DNA of 64,000 nucleotides from Crocinitomicaceae bacterium (GCA_030727405.1 JANRBR010000011.1:101752-165751); one strand, 5' to 3'; positions 21,576 through 30,680 are shown, numbered from the stretch's first letter. Numbers and translations: made by a program. The notes: generated from the letters alone by a model not told the origin.

Positions 21576-23579
21576 TTATTCAATGATCAATTTTTTCGAT
21601 GTTGTTTGTCCGTTCACCGTTACCTCTACAAAGTAAACACCTGCTTTAAATGAGCTGGTATTCACGTTGATTTGATAGTCACCTTGAACCGTTCCATATG
21701 CTTTTTCACTGATTACTTTTCCTGCAAAATCAATCAACTTCATTGAAACAGAAGAAGCTTGAACTATGTGTAGGTTAACCGTTGCAGCTGTGGATGCTGG
21801 ATTTGGATAAACCGTCATCACTTGTGTCAAATCAGTTGCAGGCAACTCAGAAACCCCAGCAACATAGCCATTCGCTACCGCTTCTGCGATGGTTGCACGA
21901 CCAGCATTGTCTATTTTCCCAGATGGGTCTAAAATCATTCCAATGATGTGAATTTTTGTCTCATCCCAATCAGCTGGCAGAGTAAAACTCACTTGCATGG
22001 TATAGGAGTCACCAGCACTCACGGTTGAAGGATAACTATTTGCCATTCCATTGAAACTTGGAGCAATTGCACGCGCCACATGATCATAAACCATCGTTGC
22101 TGCTGGAACAGGATTTGAAAGCGCTTCAAAACCACCCATTACGCCGTTGTTTCCACCTGCATAGGCATTGGATTGATTCCATCCGCTACCGGTGCCCGTT
22201 ACATCATCCTCTGTCAAAACACAAGCAGCTTTGTAATTGCCATTCGCCGCTAAGGCAAAATTGGAAGTTACCGAAACATTTAAAACACGAGTTGCTGCGT
22301 CCCAAGTTGCTCCGTTTACGATCGTTGCAACAGGAGGTGTTTGCAGTCGTGCAAAGAAATCAGGAGACATTCCTGAAGGATCAACGTCTGGAAGACGGTC
22401 AACGATTGCACTTGGGTAACCACTGATTAATGGACCAATTCCCGCATCGTAATCCGTGTTAGTCATTGGATCACCATTGTGAACGGCAATTCCTGCCCAA
22501 TACTGATCGTATTTTGTTTGAAATAAATCCATGAAAACGGCTCCACGTGGACACCATTGACACCAAGTACCTGTCGCTTCTTCTCCGACCACCATTTTTC
22601 CTGGTGCTGGAACGACTGGGTCAATTTGACCTGACAAGGAGTTATCAACTGCAATGTCGTCATTTCCACCATTGATGCTCGAAATGGTTGCTGTATACGT
22701 TTGATTGCCCGCGACCAATACATTGGCAGGCAAATTAACCGTGTAAGTTCCTATGCTCGCAATGTTCACTCCCGTTACTGAAGTTGGATAATTGACACCA
22801 TTGTAGTTTAAATTCACATTAAAAGACGTAATTGCGGTAGCGCCAGCATTTAAAATTGTGACACTTGGCGTTACATTTTGACCAGCAATTTCTCCGCCCA
22901 TATTGACCGTCGAAATCATAGCATTTAGGTTAGGCAAGGTATAGTTTTGGTGATCAAAACTCACATTATCAACATAAAACTGACTATTTTGAACCGGATA
23001 GTAATCTACAGAGGCAACTGTATTTACACCATTCATCCACGTACCAATCAATGCATTATTGATGTACGCCTTCCAAACATGTAAGGTTAAATTTGCCTCT
23101 ATTTTCAAATTAAACCATGTGGCATCCGTGTAGGAACCAACAGCGAGGTTTGGTGTGTTTCCATCATCGATGGAAACTTGACCTGCATCCATGTTGACAT
23201 TCAAAGCCCATATTTGACCAATGGTTGCAGATCCTTGAATGTTGAAGTATGCATTTTTACCTGAGTTGATGAAAAAATCCGATTGCAAAGTAAATATTCC
23301 ACTATTGTAGGTTTGACCAAACTTCAACACCACATCCTGAGGACCGCCTGAGGCTGCCGTAGAAGAAAAGTAAATTGAATGAGGTGCAGAACTGGCGTTG
23401 TTGTTGGTAACCATGACATCTTCTGCTGTTCCCTCTGTACCACTCCATGTGGACCAAGTAGTCGATTGCGGTCCTATGTAGGAACCTAGAGCATACGAAT
23501 CAAAGTTATCTGAAAATAGTTGTGCAAACGATTGACTGCACAAAAAAACAGAGGCAATAAATAAGGTAGTTTTTTTCAT
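21576..23579 (-). CDS. Omp28-related secreted protein with thioredoxin-like CxxC and T9SS type A sorting domain
   Basis: A 667-residue exported protein. The signal peptide is KKTTLFIASVFLCSQSFAQ. Residues about 20-215 look like a concanavalin/laminin-G-type jelly roll (FSDNFDSYALGSY, GTWMNGVNTVASVDYYPVQN), and about 215-330 a CARDB-like beta domain. Then comes the Omp28-like thioredoxin fold starting with EEATGTWCQWCPRGAVFMD, with a CQWC redox motif, and finally the sorting domain VYPNPASTAATVNLHIVQAS ending KKLIIE. Omp28 relatives are surface or outer-membrane proteins of unclear role. It is alone on its strand and shares a terminator with purK. A weak TACATTTC box is the only promoter hint. 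Confidence 0.88.
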   Translation of the reverse strand: MKKTTLFIASVFLCSQSFAQLFSDNFDSYALGSYIGPQSTTWSTWSGTEGTAEDVMVTNNNASSAPHSIYFSSTAASGGPQDVVLKFGQTYNSGIFTLQSDFFINSGKNAYFNIQGSATIGQIWALNVNMDAGQVSIDDGNTPNLAVGSYTDATWFNLKIEANLTLHVWKAYINNALIGTWMNGVNTVASVDYYPVQNSQFYVDNVSFDHQNYTLPNLNAMISTVNMGGEIAGQNVTPSVTILNAGATAITSFNVNLNYNGVNYPTSVTGVNIASIGTYTVNLPANVLVAGNQTYTATISSINGGNDDIAVDNSLSGQIDPVVPAPGKMVVGEEATGTWCQWCPRGAVFMDLFQTKYDQYWAGIAVHNGDPMTNTDYDAGIGPLISGYPSAIVDRLPDVDPSGMSPDFFARLQTPPVATIVNGATWDAATRVLNVSVTSNFALAANGNYKAACVLTEDDVTGTGSGWNQSNAYAGGNNGVMGGFEALSNPVPAATMVYDHVARAIAPSFNGMANSYPSTVSAGDSYTMQVSFTLPADWDETKIHIIGMILDPSGKIDNAGRATIAEAVANGYVAGVSELPATDLTQVMTVYPNPASTAATVNLHIVQASSVSMKLIDFAGKVISEKAYGTVQGDYQINVNTSSFKAGVYFVEVTVNGQTTSKKLIIE

Positions 23580-23634
23580 AGTGTTGAATGAATTATTGAT
23601 TTAGCATGTGAAATGTACTCAAATTCTATGATAA

Positions 23635-24372
23635 TCAGGCGTTTTCCTCCGAATTATTTGCGAGAAACTGAATCACTTCTGCTGCTCCAACGAGTCCAAA
23701 TAAAGCCGGCATATAGGAAATCGTTCCATAAAAAGACTTTTTGAAATTAGCGCCATTCGTCATTTTAAGGGAATCCTTTTGTTGAATTTCGGTTGAATAA
23801 ACCGCTTTGATTCCACGGTAGGAAATGTTTTTACGTTTCAAGCGCTTTTTCATGTGGGCTCCCAGTTTACAGCCCGAAACATGTTGAATGTTCGTCACTT
23901 TTATTTTGCTTGGATCAGTTTTACCTCCCGCTCCCATGTGACTGATGATTTTTATTTTCTTTCGTTTACACGCGATTAACCATTCCAATTTTGGTGTGAC
24001 GGAATCAATGCAGTCCATGACATAGTCCGGCTGATGTTCATCAAGTAATTCCCATACACGATCAGGTAGTACAAATTCCTCTACAATGTTTAATTGTATT
24101 CCTGGATTGATGTCCCTTATTCGCCCTGCCAATACAACGGCTTTATTCATGCCAATGGTGCTGTCAAGTGCCGTTAATTGGCGGTTTTTATTCGTCGGAT
24201 CGAATACATCTCCATCGATGATTGTCATTTTCCCAATTCCTGATCGGGCGATAAATTCGCCAGCAAAGGAACCAATTCCACCGAGTCCCACAATCAATAC
24301 ATGCGCCTGTTTAAGTCGATTCATTTGTTCTTCAGAAAACAACAGTTCAGTCCGCTCCAACCAATTTACCAT
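23635..24372 (-). CDS. tcdA: tRNA threonylcarbamoyladenosine dehydratase
   Basis: TcdA (YgdL/CsdL) is an E1-like ATPase that cyclises t6A37 to ct6A in tRNAs reading ANN codons. The track ORF runs to 24528, overlapping the divergent POT gene; the ATG at 24372 is chosen because it starts with the family N-terminus (MVNWLERTELLFSEEQMNRL) and a -7 box lies just upstream. The nucleotide-binding motif VGLGGIGSFAGEFIARSGIG and the IDGDVFDPTNKNRQ loop identify the ThiF/MoeB/TcdA fold. The DCIDSVTPKLEWLIACKRK stretch is typical of TcdA. Length is 245 residues. It ends 55 bp after the start of the Omp28-like gene on the same strand. Confidence 0.93.
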   Translation of the reverse strand: MVNWLERTELLFSEEQMNRLKQAHVLIVGLGGIGSFAGEFIARSGIGKMTIIDGDVFDPTNKNRQLTALDSTIGMNKAVVLAGRIRDINPGIQLNIVEEFVLPDRVWELLDEHQPDYVMDCIDSVTPKLEWLIACKRKKIKIISHMGAGGKTDPSKIKVTNIQHVSGCKLGAHMKKRLKRKNISYRGIKAVYSTEIQQKDSLKMTNGANFKKSFYGTISYMPALFGLVGAAEVIQFLANNSEENA

Positions 24373-24387
24373 GCTATTTTTTTTTCG

Positions 24388-24395
24388 CAAAGATA
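24388..24395 (-). promoter_or_regulatory. -7 box (TATCTTTG) of tcdA
   Basis: Minus-strand TATCTTTG ends 15 nt before the ATG at 24372. It lies inside the long track ORF and supports the shorter start. A TTG occurs 13 nt upstream, closer than usual. Confidence 0.5.
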
Positions 24396-24471
24396 TTTGA
24401 TTCTTGTACAATTGAACAGGAAAAATCAAGTTGGGAATCAGTAAAAAGGAACGGTAACCATGAATTTTTAC

Positions 24472-24479
24472 TATATTCG
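24472..24479 (+). promoter_or_regulatory. near-consensus -7 box (TATATTCG) of the first POT gene
   Basis: TATATTCG differs from TAnnTTTG by one base and lies 22 nt before the ATG at 24502. No good -33 element was seen. Confidence 0.35.
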
Positions 24480-24501
24480 GCAGGTAAACTAAACTATTTT
24501 T

Positions 24502-26478
24502 ATGGAAAATAATGCACAAAAAGGACATCCGAAGGGACTCTATTTGTTATTCGTAACTGAAATGTGGGAACGTTTTAGTTATTACGGAATGCGCGCCATC
24601 TTCACCTTATTTATGGTCAATGCGCTGATGTTTGATAAGTCTTTAGCTTCTACAGTTTATGGAAATTATACTGGACTTGTTTATTTAACACCCCTCATTG
24701 GAGGATATGTTGCTGACCGTTATTGGGGTAACCGTCGTTCCATTTTTGTAGGCGGTATCATGATGGCCATCGGTCAATTCTTTATGTTCCTCGCAGGATC
24801 CTTTTACACGGATGTTAATCTCGCATCCACAATGATGTTTGTTGGACTTGGATTTCTGATTTTTGGTAATGGTTTCTTTAAACCAAATATTTCCACTATG
24901 GTGGGGCAATTGTATGAGGAAGGAGATAAACGTGTTGACTCTGCATTCACTATTTTCTACATGGGAATTAACCTAGGTGCTTTCATAGCGCCATTAATTA
25001 CTGGTGGACTTGGAGAAGTTTACGATAAAGAAGGATTAATTGTTCCTGCCATGTTTAAATGGGGGTTCCTGGCAGCATGTATCGGGATGATTATCAGTAC
25101 AATCGTATTCGAATTATTAAAAAACAAATACATTATTAAACCAAATGGTGAGGCGATTGGTGCGAAACCTAAAAAAATCGAACCATCAGCTGAAGCAATG
25201 AAAGAACCAATGAACTTCGGGAAAATGATTCAATGGATTTTAATTTCCGGTGGATTATTTGTGGCTTTTAAAGGTCTGATGGGCTTAGATTTAGTTGGAG
25301 CATTCATTTATACCTTGTGTATCGTTGCGCCAGCATCCATCATCGTCGATAAAAGTTTAACAAAACAAGAAAAACAGCGCATTTGGGTGATTTTCATCAT
25401 CGCCTTCTTTGTCATCTTTTTCTGGTCTGCATTCGAACAAGCTGGAGCATCATTAACCTTCTTTGCGCAAGAACAAACAGATCGCCACTTATTTAATTGG
25501 GAGGTTCCTTCCTCTTATTTCCAAAGCATCAATGCTGTTGCCATTGTTATCTTCGCTCCAATTTTCGCTTATTTATGGATGAAATTAGGTGCTAGCAACC
25601 GTGAACCAAGTTCACCTGTTAAACAATCGTTAGGATTATTTTTATTGGCTGTTGGATATTTAATCATCGCTATTGGCGTGAAGGATTTAGATCCAAGTGT
25701 CAAAGTGAGTATGTTCTGGTTGGTTACGCTTTATACCGTGCACACCTTCGGTGAACTTTGCTTATCACCGATTGGCTTATCCATGGTCGTAAAACTTGCG
25801 CCGGTTCGTTTTGCTTCCTTGTTGATGGGTGTTTGGTTCTTATCCACGGCTACTGCGAATAAATTCGCTGGAGACTTAAGTTCACTTTATCCAGAAGAAG
25901 TGAAAATGGAGAAATCCATTCCTGTTAGTGCTTTTGCGTTTGAGGCAAAAGATACGACATTAAACCTATCACAATTAGATAGTAACACGGTTAAATCTTG
26001 GAAAACTGAATTTGCCAATCATACGGCAAGTATTAAATTACTTTCTGATGATTTCAAAGCGGAAAAGGAATTGGGATTTGTAGAATCATTTAAAAACAAA
26101 TTGTTCGGAATCGAAGCAAAGGAAAAAGCGGACTCTTTGTTAGGAATTTCTGTTGGTGACGTTTCTAAAAATAAGGTTTCGGAATTCACCAAAAAATTAA
26201 TTGTTGGGGCTAAACCGAAATTCAACTACACGATATTAAGCAACACAGATGGAAACATGCTGTACGTATTTAAATATGAGGCTGGTAAAAAAGGTAGTGA
26301 GGACGCAAAATCAATCGAGATTTGGAATATCAAACCAAAAAAACCAAGTTTCCTTGGAATGAAAATTGAAAATTTATACAACTTCTTCATGATCTTTGTA
26401 TTCATGGCTGGGACTGCATCGTTGATTTTATTCTTCCTATCAAAACGGCTTTTAGTTATGATGAATGGAGTTAAATAA
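24502..26478 (+). CDS. proton-dependent oligopeptide (POT/PTR) transporter with large insertion before the last helix
   Basis: A 658-residue MFS protein of the POT family, which imports di- and tripeptides with protons. The proton-coupling ExxER motif is present (TEMWERFSYYGMR), as are the family signatures LIFGNGFFKPNISTMVG and FYMGINLGAFIAPL, and FEQAGASLTFFA in helix 7. Residues about 463-616 form an extramembrane, charged, soluble-looking domain between helices 11 and 12, which by topology should be periplasmic. Normal bacterial POT proteins have about 500 residues, so the insertion explains the length. A second POT gene follows after a terminator. The tcdA gene is divergent. Confidence 0.92.
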   Translation: MENNAQKGHPKGLYLLFVTEMWERFSYYGMRAIFTLFMVNALMFDKSLASTVYGNYTGLVYLTPLIGGYVADRYWGNRRSIFVGGIMMAIGQFFMFLAGSFYTDVNLASTMMFVGLGFLIFGNGFFKPNISTMVGQLYEEGDKRVDSAFTIFYMGINLGAFIAPLITGGLGEVYDKEGLIVPAMFKWGFLAACIGMIISTIVFELLKNKYIIKPNGEAIGAKPKKIEPSAEAMKEPMNFGKMIQWILISGGLFVAFKGLMGLDLVGAFIYTLCIVAPASIIVDKSLTKQEKQRIWVIFIIAFFVIFFWSAFEQAGASLTFFAQEQTDRHLFNWEVPSSYFQSINAVAIVIFAPIFAYLWMKLGASNREPSSPVKQSLGLFLLAVGYLIIAIGVKDLDPSVKVSMFWLVTLYTVHTFGELCLSPIGLSMVVKLAPVRFASLLMGVWFLSTATANKFAGDLSSLYPEEVKMEKSIPVSAFAFEAKDTTLNLSQLDSNTVKSWKTEFANHTASIKLLSDDFKAEKELGFVESFKNKLFGIEAKEKADSLLGISVGDVSKNKVSEFTKKLIVGAKPKFNYTILSNTDGNMLYVFKYEAGKKGSEDAKSIEIWNIKPKKPSFLGMKIENLYNFFMIFVFMAGTASLILFFLSKRLLVMMNGVK

Positions 26479-26495
26479 CCGATAAATGACACTTG

Positions 26496-26526
26496 AAGGC
26501 TACCCTCATCAGGTAGCCTTTTTTAT
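26496..26526 (+). terminator. rho-independent terminator after the first POT gene
   Basis: AAGGCTACC, 7-nt loop, GGTAGCCTT, then a T-rich run. The 9-bp perfect stem lies between the two POT genes, so the second needs some read-through or its own promoter. Confidence 0.9.
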
Positions 26527-26540
26527 TTTAAAAACGTATT

Positions 26541-28160
26541 ATGGCAAAAAGCACACATCCAAAAGCACTTCCTTATTTATTTTTTTCAGAAATGTGGGAA
26601 CGATTCGGTTACTATTTAATGATCGGAATTTTTACGCTTTATTTAAAGGACTCCGTAGATGGATTTGGCTTCAATGAAAAAGAAGCTTCTGATTTGTATG
26701 GCACCTTTATCGCATTTGTATTCCTTACACCGTTTATTGGTGGACTTTTAGCTGACCGAGTTCTAGGTTATCGCAAGTCCATAACCATCGGTGGAATCAT
26801 GATGGGAATTGGTTATTGTTTGATGTCGGTTCATGACAAAACAACACTTTATGTAGCCATGGTACTCGTAATATTAGGTAACGGATTTTTCAAACCCAAC
26901 ATTTCTACCTTGCTCGGAAATGTGTACAATTCGGATGAATACAAATCTAAAAAAGACGCCGGTTACAGCATCTTTTACATGGGAATCAATATCGGAGCAT
27001 TCGTTTGTAATTTTTTCGGTGCGGCACTATACAATATTTATGGCTGGTATGCGGCATTTTTAGCGGCAGGAGTCGGAATGTTCATTGGCATTATCATTTT
27101 CTGGATTGGAACAAAACACTATAAACATGTGGATGTAATTAAACCAAAATCGAAGAACGACATGTCCTTAATTCATATTTTTTCGGTGATTCTACTTCCT
27201 TCGATTGGTTTTGGGTTATTGGCGTTATTACTTCCTGAACCACTGGTTGGTTCGGCAACAACCGATGCCTTTTTATTTGGTTGCATTCCAGTTATCTTCT
27301 TTTACGGACGGTTGTTGTACAAATCTCCGAAAGAGGAGAAAAAGCCCATCGCTGCAATGCTTGCGATATTTGCAGTTGTAATTGCATTCTGGGCAGTTTT
27401 TAAACAGAATGGCTCCACCTTGAATACTTGGGCTGACCGATACACAGACAGAGAGGTTCCCTCTGCAATTCTTCCCGTAGCAAAAGGATTATACCTCGCT
27501 GAGGAAATTAGCTATGAAAAAGACTCAGTGGTTATAATGGACCAACAGTTTCGAGTGAAAGACAAAAAAATTAAGGAATGGAATTATCCATATTACTTCA
27601 AAAATATTCCAGAGAAAGAAAAACCGAAAGTAGGTGATTCAATATTTGCCTTTAACACGAACCTTTTTCAATCCGTTAATCCGTTTTGGGTTGTGGCGCT
27701 AACTCCGCTCATCATCGCCTTCTTTGCATTTTTACGTCGCAAAGGAAAAGAACCCTCCACACCAACTAAAATTGCCTTCGGATTGCTCATTTCTGGTTTA
27801 TCCTGCTTTATTATGGTTGGAGCGATTTACGCGAATAACAACGGTATCGACAAAGCATCTCCATGGTGGTTTATTTCATCGTATGCTGTTATTACGATTG
27901 GTGAACTTTTCTTAAGTCCAATGGGACTTTCGCTCGTATCAAAATTAAGTCCGCCAAGATTAACTTCATTAATGATGGGTGGTTGGTTTTTAGCAACCTC
28001 GATTGGAAATAAATTGTCCGGCGTTCTGAGCTCACTGTGGGACAACTACGAGGACAAAGCAAATTTCTTTTATGTGAATGTTGTGCTTTTATGCGCTGCG
28101 TCGCTGCTCATGTTCGGCATGCTTCGGTGGTTAAATAATATATTCAAGGAATATGAATAA
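26541..28160 (+). CDS. proton-dependent oligopeptide (POT/PTR) transporter, second copy
   Basis: A 539-residue POT family transporter related to its upstream neighbour (SEMWERFGYYLMIG, LGNGFFKPNISTLLG, FYMGINIGAFVCNFFG). The ExxER motif is intact. Unlike the first copy it has no domain before the last helix, but carries about 75 extra residues between helices 7 and 8 (roughly residues 303-380, including KDKKIKEWNYPYYFKN), also on the predicted periplasmic side. The two genes are probably an old tandem duplication with different insertions, suggesting different substrates or partners. Transcription ends at a hairpin that overlaps the end of the convergent gene. Confidence 0.92.
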   Translation: MAKSTHPKALPYLFFSEMWERFGYYLMIGIFTLYLKDSVDGFGFNEKEASDLYGTFIAFVFLTPFIGGLLADRVLGYRKSITIGGIMMGIGYCLMSVHDKTTLYVAMVLVILGNGFFKPNISTLLGNVYNSDEYKSKKDAGYSIFYMGINIGAFVCNFFGAALYNIYGWYAAFLAAGVGMFIGIIIFWIGTKHYKHVDVIKPKSKNDMSLIHIFSVILLPSIGFGLLALLLPEPLVGSATTDAFLFGCIPVIFFYGRLLYKSPKEEKKPIAAMLAIFAVVIAFWAVFKQNGSTLNTWADRYTDREVPSAILPVAKGLYLAEEISYEKDSVVIMDQQFRVKDKKIKEWNYPYYFKNIPEKEKPKVGDSIFAFNTNLFQSVNPFWVVALTPLIIAFFAFLRRKGKEPSTPTKIAFGLLISGLSCFIMVGAIYANNNGIDKASPWWFISSYAVITIGELFLSPMGLSLVSKLSPPRLTSLMMGGWFLATSIGNKLSGVLSSLWDNYEDKANFFYVNVVLLCAASLLMFGMLRWLNNIFKEYE

Positions 28161-28727
28161 TTACCCGAGGCGCTTGGTCACAAGCGCCTCTACTTTTTCA
28201 TAGAAATGCTGCGGTTTATAGGTCCGCCATTCAATGTCCTCCAACTCACCTCCCATAACAAAGTAATGGTCAATGTTGATGCGTTCAAATTCGCGCACTA
28301 CGTGGTCATGAAAGTTCACCATCGCGATCCAACCTTCTTCGACATCGTCGAACCATTCTTCGTAGTAACAATCGTCGGAATAATGGAAATTTAGTACGTT
28401 TTCACCGATGAGAATGAACTGATTGATTCCTTGGTCAATCAAAACATCGATGATGTCGCGCTTTAAGATCATGATATCGTTTTCAATGGCATCGTTCCAT
28501 TCGCCAATTAATTCAACGATTGCATAGGCAGCATCGTAGTCGACCATGAGGATTTTAATGAACAAAGTGGGAGAACCAATGGAATCCCATTGCGGATGGA
28601 TGTAAAAATCATAAATGTTGTTCGTGAATTCAAATTCACTGTATTCGCGTTCAAAAAAAGGAGACAGTGGATCCTCCGAAGCGACGTAGTATCCACGCCA
28701 ATTGAAATAAGGTTCGACAAAATGCAT
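28161..28727 (-). CDS. conserved-looking hypothetical protein, cytosolic, acidic
   Basis: I do not recognise a named family. The 188-residue protein has no signal peptide or membrane helix. It begins MHFVEPYFNWRGYYVAS and is rich in aromatic and acidic residues (YSDDCYYEEWFDDVEEGW). It resembles small alpha/beta proteins found beside housekeeping genes in Bacteroidota. The track start at 28733 is a TTG that is part of the promoter box TATAAATTTG, so the ATG at 28727 is used. The C-terminal codons coincide with the terminator of the convergent POT gene. It is monocistronic, divergent from trmB. Confidence 0.65.
   Translation of the reverse strand: MHFVEPYFNWRGYYVASEDPLSPFFEREYSEFEFTNNIYDFYIHPQWDSIGSPTLFIKILMVDYDAAYAIVELIGEWNDAIENDIMILKRDIIDVLIDQGINQFILIGENVLNFHYSDDCYYEEWFDDVEEGWIAMVNFHDHVVREFERINIDHYFVMGGELEDIEWRTYKPQHFYEKVEALVTKRLG
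28167..28196 (+). terminator. terminator of the second POT gene, inside the end of the convergent gene
   Basis: GAGGCGCTTG, loop GTCA, CAAGCGCCTC is a perfect 10-bp stem followed by TACTTTTT. It overlaps the last ten codons of the minus-strand hypothetical gene. Confidence 0.8.
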
Positions 28728-28730
28728 GGA

Positions 28731-28738
28731 CAAATTTA
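28731..28738 (-). promoter_or_regulatory. -7 box (TAAATTTG) 3 nt before the ATG at 28727
   Basis: The minus strand reads TAAATTTG-TCC-ATG. A transcript initiated here would begin at or next to the start codon, as for the subtilase and plsC genes. Confidence 0.5.
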
Positions 28739-28836
28739 TACAGCGAAAATGAGACTACACTGCAATAGTCTAAAATAAGTTATAATTTCGCGTTTTTCTA
28801 TTGAAGAAAACAATTCCTTAATAAAACAAACGCAAC

Positions 28837-29505
28837 GTGGGAAAAGATAAAATTTTACGATTTGAAGCCATTAAATCCTTCTCAAATGTCTATGAACCAG
28901 TATTCAGAGAGCCCTTTCCTATTCAAGGGAATTGGCGCAAAGAAGTATTCCAAAACAACAATCCCATTATTTTAGAATTAGGCTGTGGAAAAGGAGAATA
29001 TTCGGTAGGATTAGGTAGAAAATACCCCAACAAGAATTTTATCGGGGTCGATTTAAAAGGAAACCGCATTTACATCGGAGCAAAGGAAGCTTTGGAAACA
29101 AACCTCAGTAATGTTGCATTTTTGCGCACCCGCATTGACTTTATCCTAGATTACTTTGGTGAACATGAGGTAGATGAAATTTGGCTAACCTTTTCAGATC
29201 CACAACCAAACAAAGCACGCAAACGCTTATCTTCCCCCCTTTTTATTGACCGATACAAAAAAATATTAAAACCTGGCGGCATTGTTCACATGAAAACGGA
29301 CAGCGACATTTTGTTCGAATACACCTTGGAACAAATTGAAGAGAATAAGTACGAATGCCTAGAATCTACGTGGGATTTATACGCAAATTTACCGGAGGAT
29401 TTGGACCAAGACACCCGTGAAATTTTCCACATCAAAACACACTACGAGAAACTTTTTTCCTCTCGCGGATTTAAAATAAAATACTGTAAATTCAAGATTT
29501 CCTAA
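28837..29505 (+). CDS. trmB: tRNA (guanine-N7-)-methyltransferase
   Basis: TrmB uses S-adenosylmethionine to form m7G46 in the variable loop of tRNAs. The 222-residue Rossmann methyltransferase starts at a GTG. The SAM motif is LELGCGKGEYSVGLGRKYPN, followed by FIGVDLKGNRIYIGAKEA. The catalytic/tRNA-binding segment LTFSDPQPNKARKRLSSPLF is a clear TrmB variant. The promoter is not obvious; a TAATTTCG-like sequence lies about 40 nt upstream. The 3' end abuts the convergent glycosyltransferase gene with no spacer. Confidence 0.95.
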   Translation: MGKDKILRFEAIKSFSNVYEPVFREPFPIQGNWRKEVFQNNNPIILELGCGKGEYSVGLGRKYPNKNFIGVDLKGNRIYIGAKEALETNLSNVAFLRTRIDFILDYFGEHEVDEIWLTFSDPQPNKARKRLSSPLFIDRYKKILKPGGIVHMKTDSDILFEYTLEQIEENKYECLESTWDLYANLPEDLDQDTREIFHIKTHYEKLFSSRGFKIKYCKFKIS

Positions 29506-30378
29506 TCAGCGAATTTGAATATAATTGCGGTAATTCGTATCGATGCCCATCCATTTCAATAAATCCTTGATTTTATTTTTGAGGGATTTTTTGTTTCTAC
29601 TTGGGTCAACTTTAAAGGTCCAATTCAAGCGATTGATGCGTGCTTGCATAATCTGTGGATGCGTCCCCTTAAAACGAGCCAATCCATTGATGTGTTCTTC
29701 GTATGGAAAAAACTCCACGTCTTCAATGTTCTTTTCCAGCCATTCGTCATCGTGCCAAAGCTTGTGAAAGGATGTTTGTTTTGCCTGCATCGCTCTCGGA
29801 TCTTTTACCCAACCATAATGATAAACATCCGCATTGATTTTGGCTACCTTTAATTTTTGGTTATCATCCTTGCGGAATCCTTGTGCATCGCGGTACGAGT
29901 ATATGTTTGAGCTGTTTCGAATGATGCGTATTTCATTTTTGTACCAATTATTTGAAGCACCAATAAAATCGTAGGAACCATAAAAGTGTTGATAGGAAAA
30001 CAGAAGTCCATCTACTTCTGAATCGCCAACATACATTTCCATTTTTGAACGGATTTCTGCATGATCTTTCTCGTGAATGACCTCATCTCCTTGAATGTAA
30101 AACGCCCAATCGCTGTCCTTTGAAATGGCCTGAAAAGCTTTGTTTGTCTCATCCGCAAGGACAGCGCCATTCTCACGTAGCGTGTCATCCCAAATGGTTT
30201 CAATGATCTTGATTTTCGTTGGGTCGATGGATTGAATCAATCCCAAAGTATCGTCTTCTGAATTTCCAACAGCCACAATGACTTCATCACAGAGGGGTAA
30301 AATCGATTGGATTGCCTCCACAATTGGATAATCCAGTTTGATGGCATTTCGAATAAACGTAAATCCTGAGACTTTCAC
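29506..30378 (-). CDS. family 2-like glycosyltransferase
   Basis: A 290-residue GT-A fold enzyme. The N-terminus KVSGFTFIRNAIKLDYPIVE and CDEVIVAVGNSEDDT are characteristic of GT2 enzymes related to lipopolysaccharide-core beta-glucosyltransferases. The usual DxD appears as IQGDEVIHEKD after AFYIQ. There is no membrane helix, so it is probably a cytosolic enzyme acting on a lipid-linked or protein acceptor. It follows gatC by 2 bp, within the plsC-gatC operon. Donor and acceptor are unknown. Confidence 0.85.
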   Translation of the reverse strand: MKVSGFTFIRNAIKLDYPIVEAIQSILPLCDEVIVAVGNSEDDTLGLIQSIDPTKIKIIETIWDDTLRENGAVLADETNKAFQAISKDSDWAFYIQGDEVIHEKDHAEIRSKMEMYVGDSEVDGLLFSYQHFYGSYDFIGASNNWYKNEIRIIRNSSNIYSYRDAQGFRKDDNQKLKVAKINADVYHYGWVKDPRAMQAKQTSFHKLWHDDEWLEKNIEDVEFFPYEEHINGLARFKGTHPQIMQARINRLNWTFKVDPSRNKKSLKNKIKDLLKWMGIDTNYRNYIQIR

Positions 30379-30380
30379 GT

Positions 30381-30671
30381 TTATTTATCCAATACTTTAG
30401 GAATACGGAAATAATCGGAGTCTTTTTTCGGTGCATTCTTCAATGCTTCCTCATGAGAAACCGTCACTTTGGGCTCATCTTCACGCACGCGATTGATTTC
30501 CTCCGACATGAAGATCAAGGGCTCAACATTTGTTGTGTCCACTTCAGACAATTTATCCACGAACTCAATCATGCGTTCCATGTCCTTTTGAATGGATGCT
30601 TTATCTTCCCCTTTAAACTCTAGTCGAGAAAGGTGTGCAATGTGATCAATTAGTTCTTCCGTGATTTTCAT
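30381..30671 (-). CDS. gatC: Asp-tRNA(Asn)/Glu-tRNA(Gln) amidotransferase subunit C
   Basis: GatC stabilises the GatAB core that converts Glu-tRNA(Gln) or Asp-tRNA(Asn) to the amidated form. At 96 residues it has the usual length. The N-terminal pattern ITEELIDHIAHLSRLEFKGE and the C-terminal VREDEPKVTVSHEEALKNAP ... DSDYFRIPKVLD are diagnostic. GatA and GatB genes are not in the window. It lies between plsC (9 bp) and the glycosyltransferase (2 bp). Confidence 0.95.
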   Translation of the reverse strand: MKITEELIDHIAHLSRLEFKGEDKASIQKDMERMIEFVDKLSEVDTTNVEPLIFMSEEINRVREDEPKVTVSHEEALKNAPKKDSDYFRIPKVLDK

Positions 30672-30680
30672 GTGACAAAA

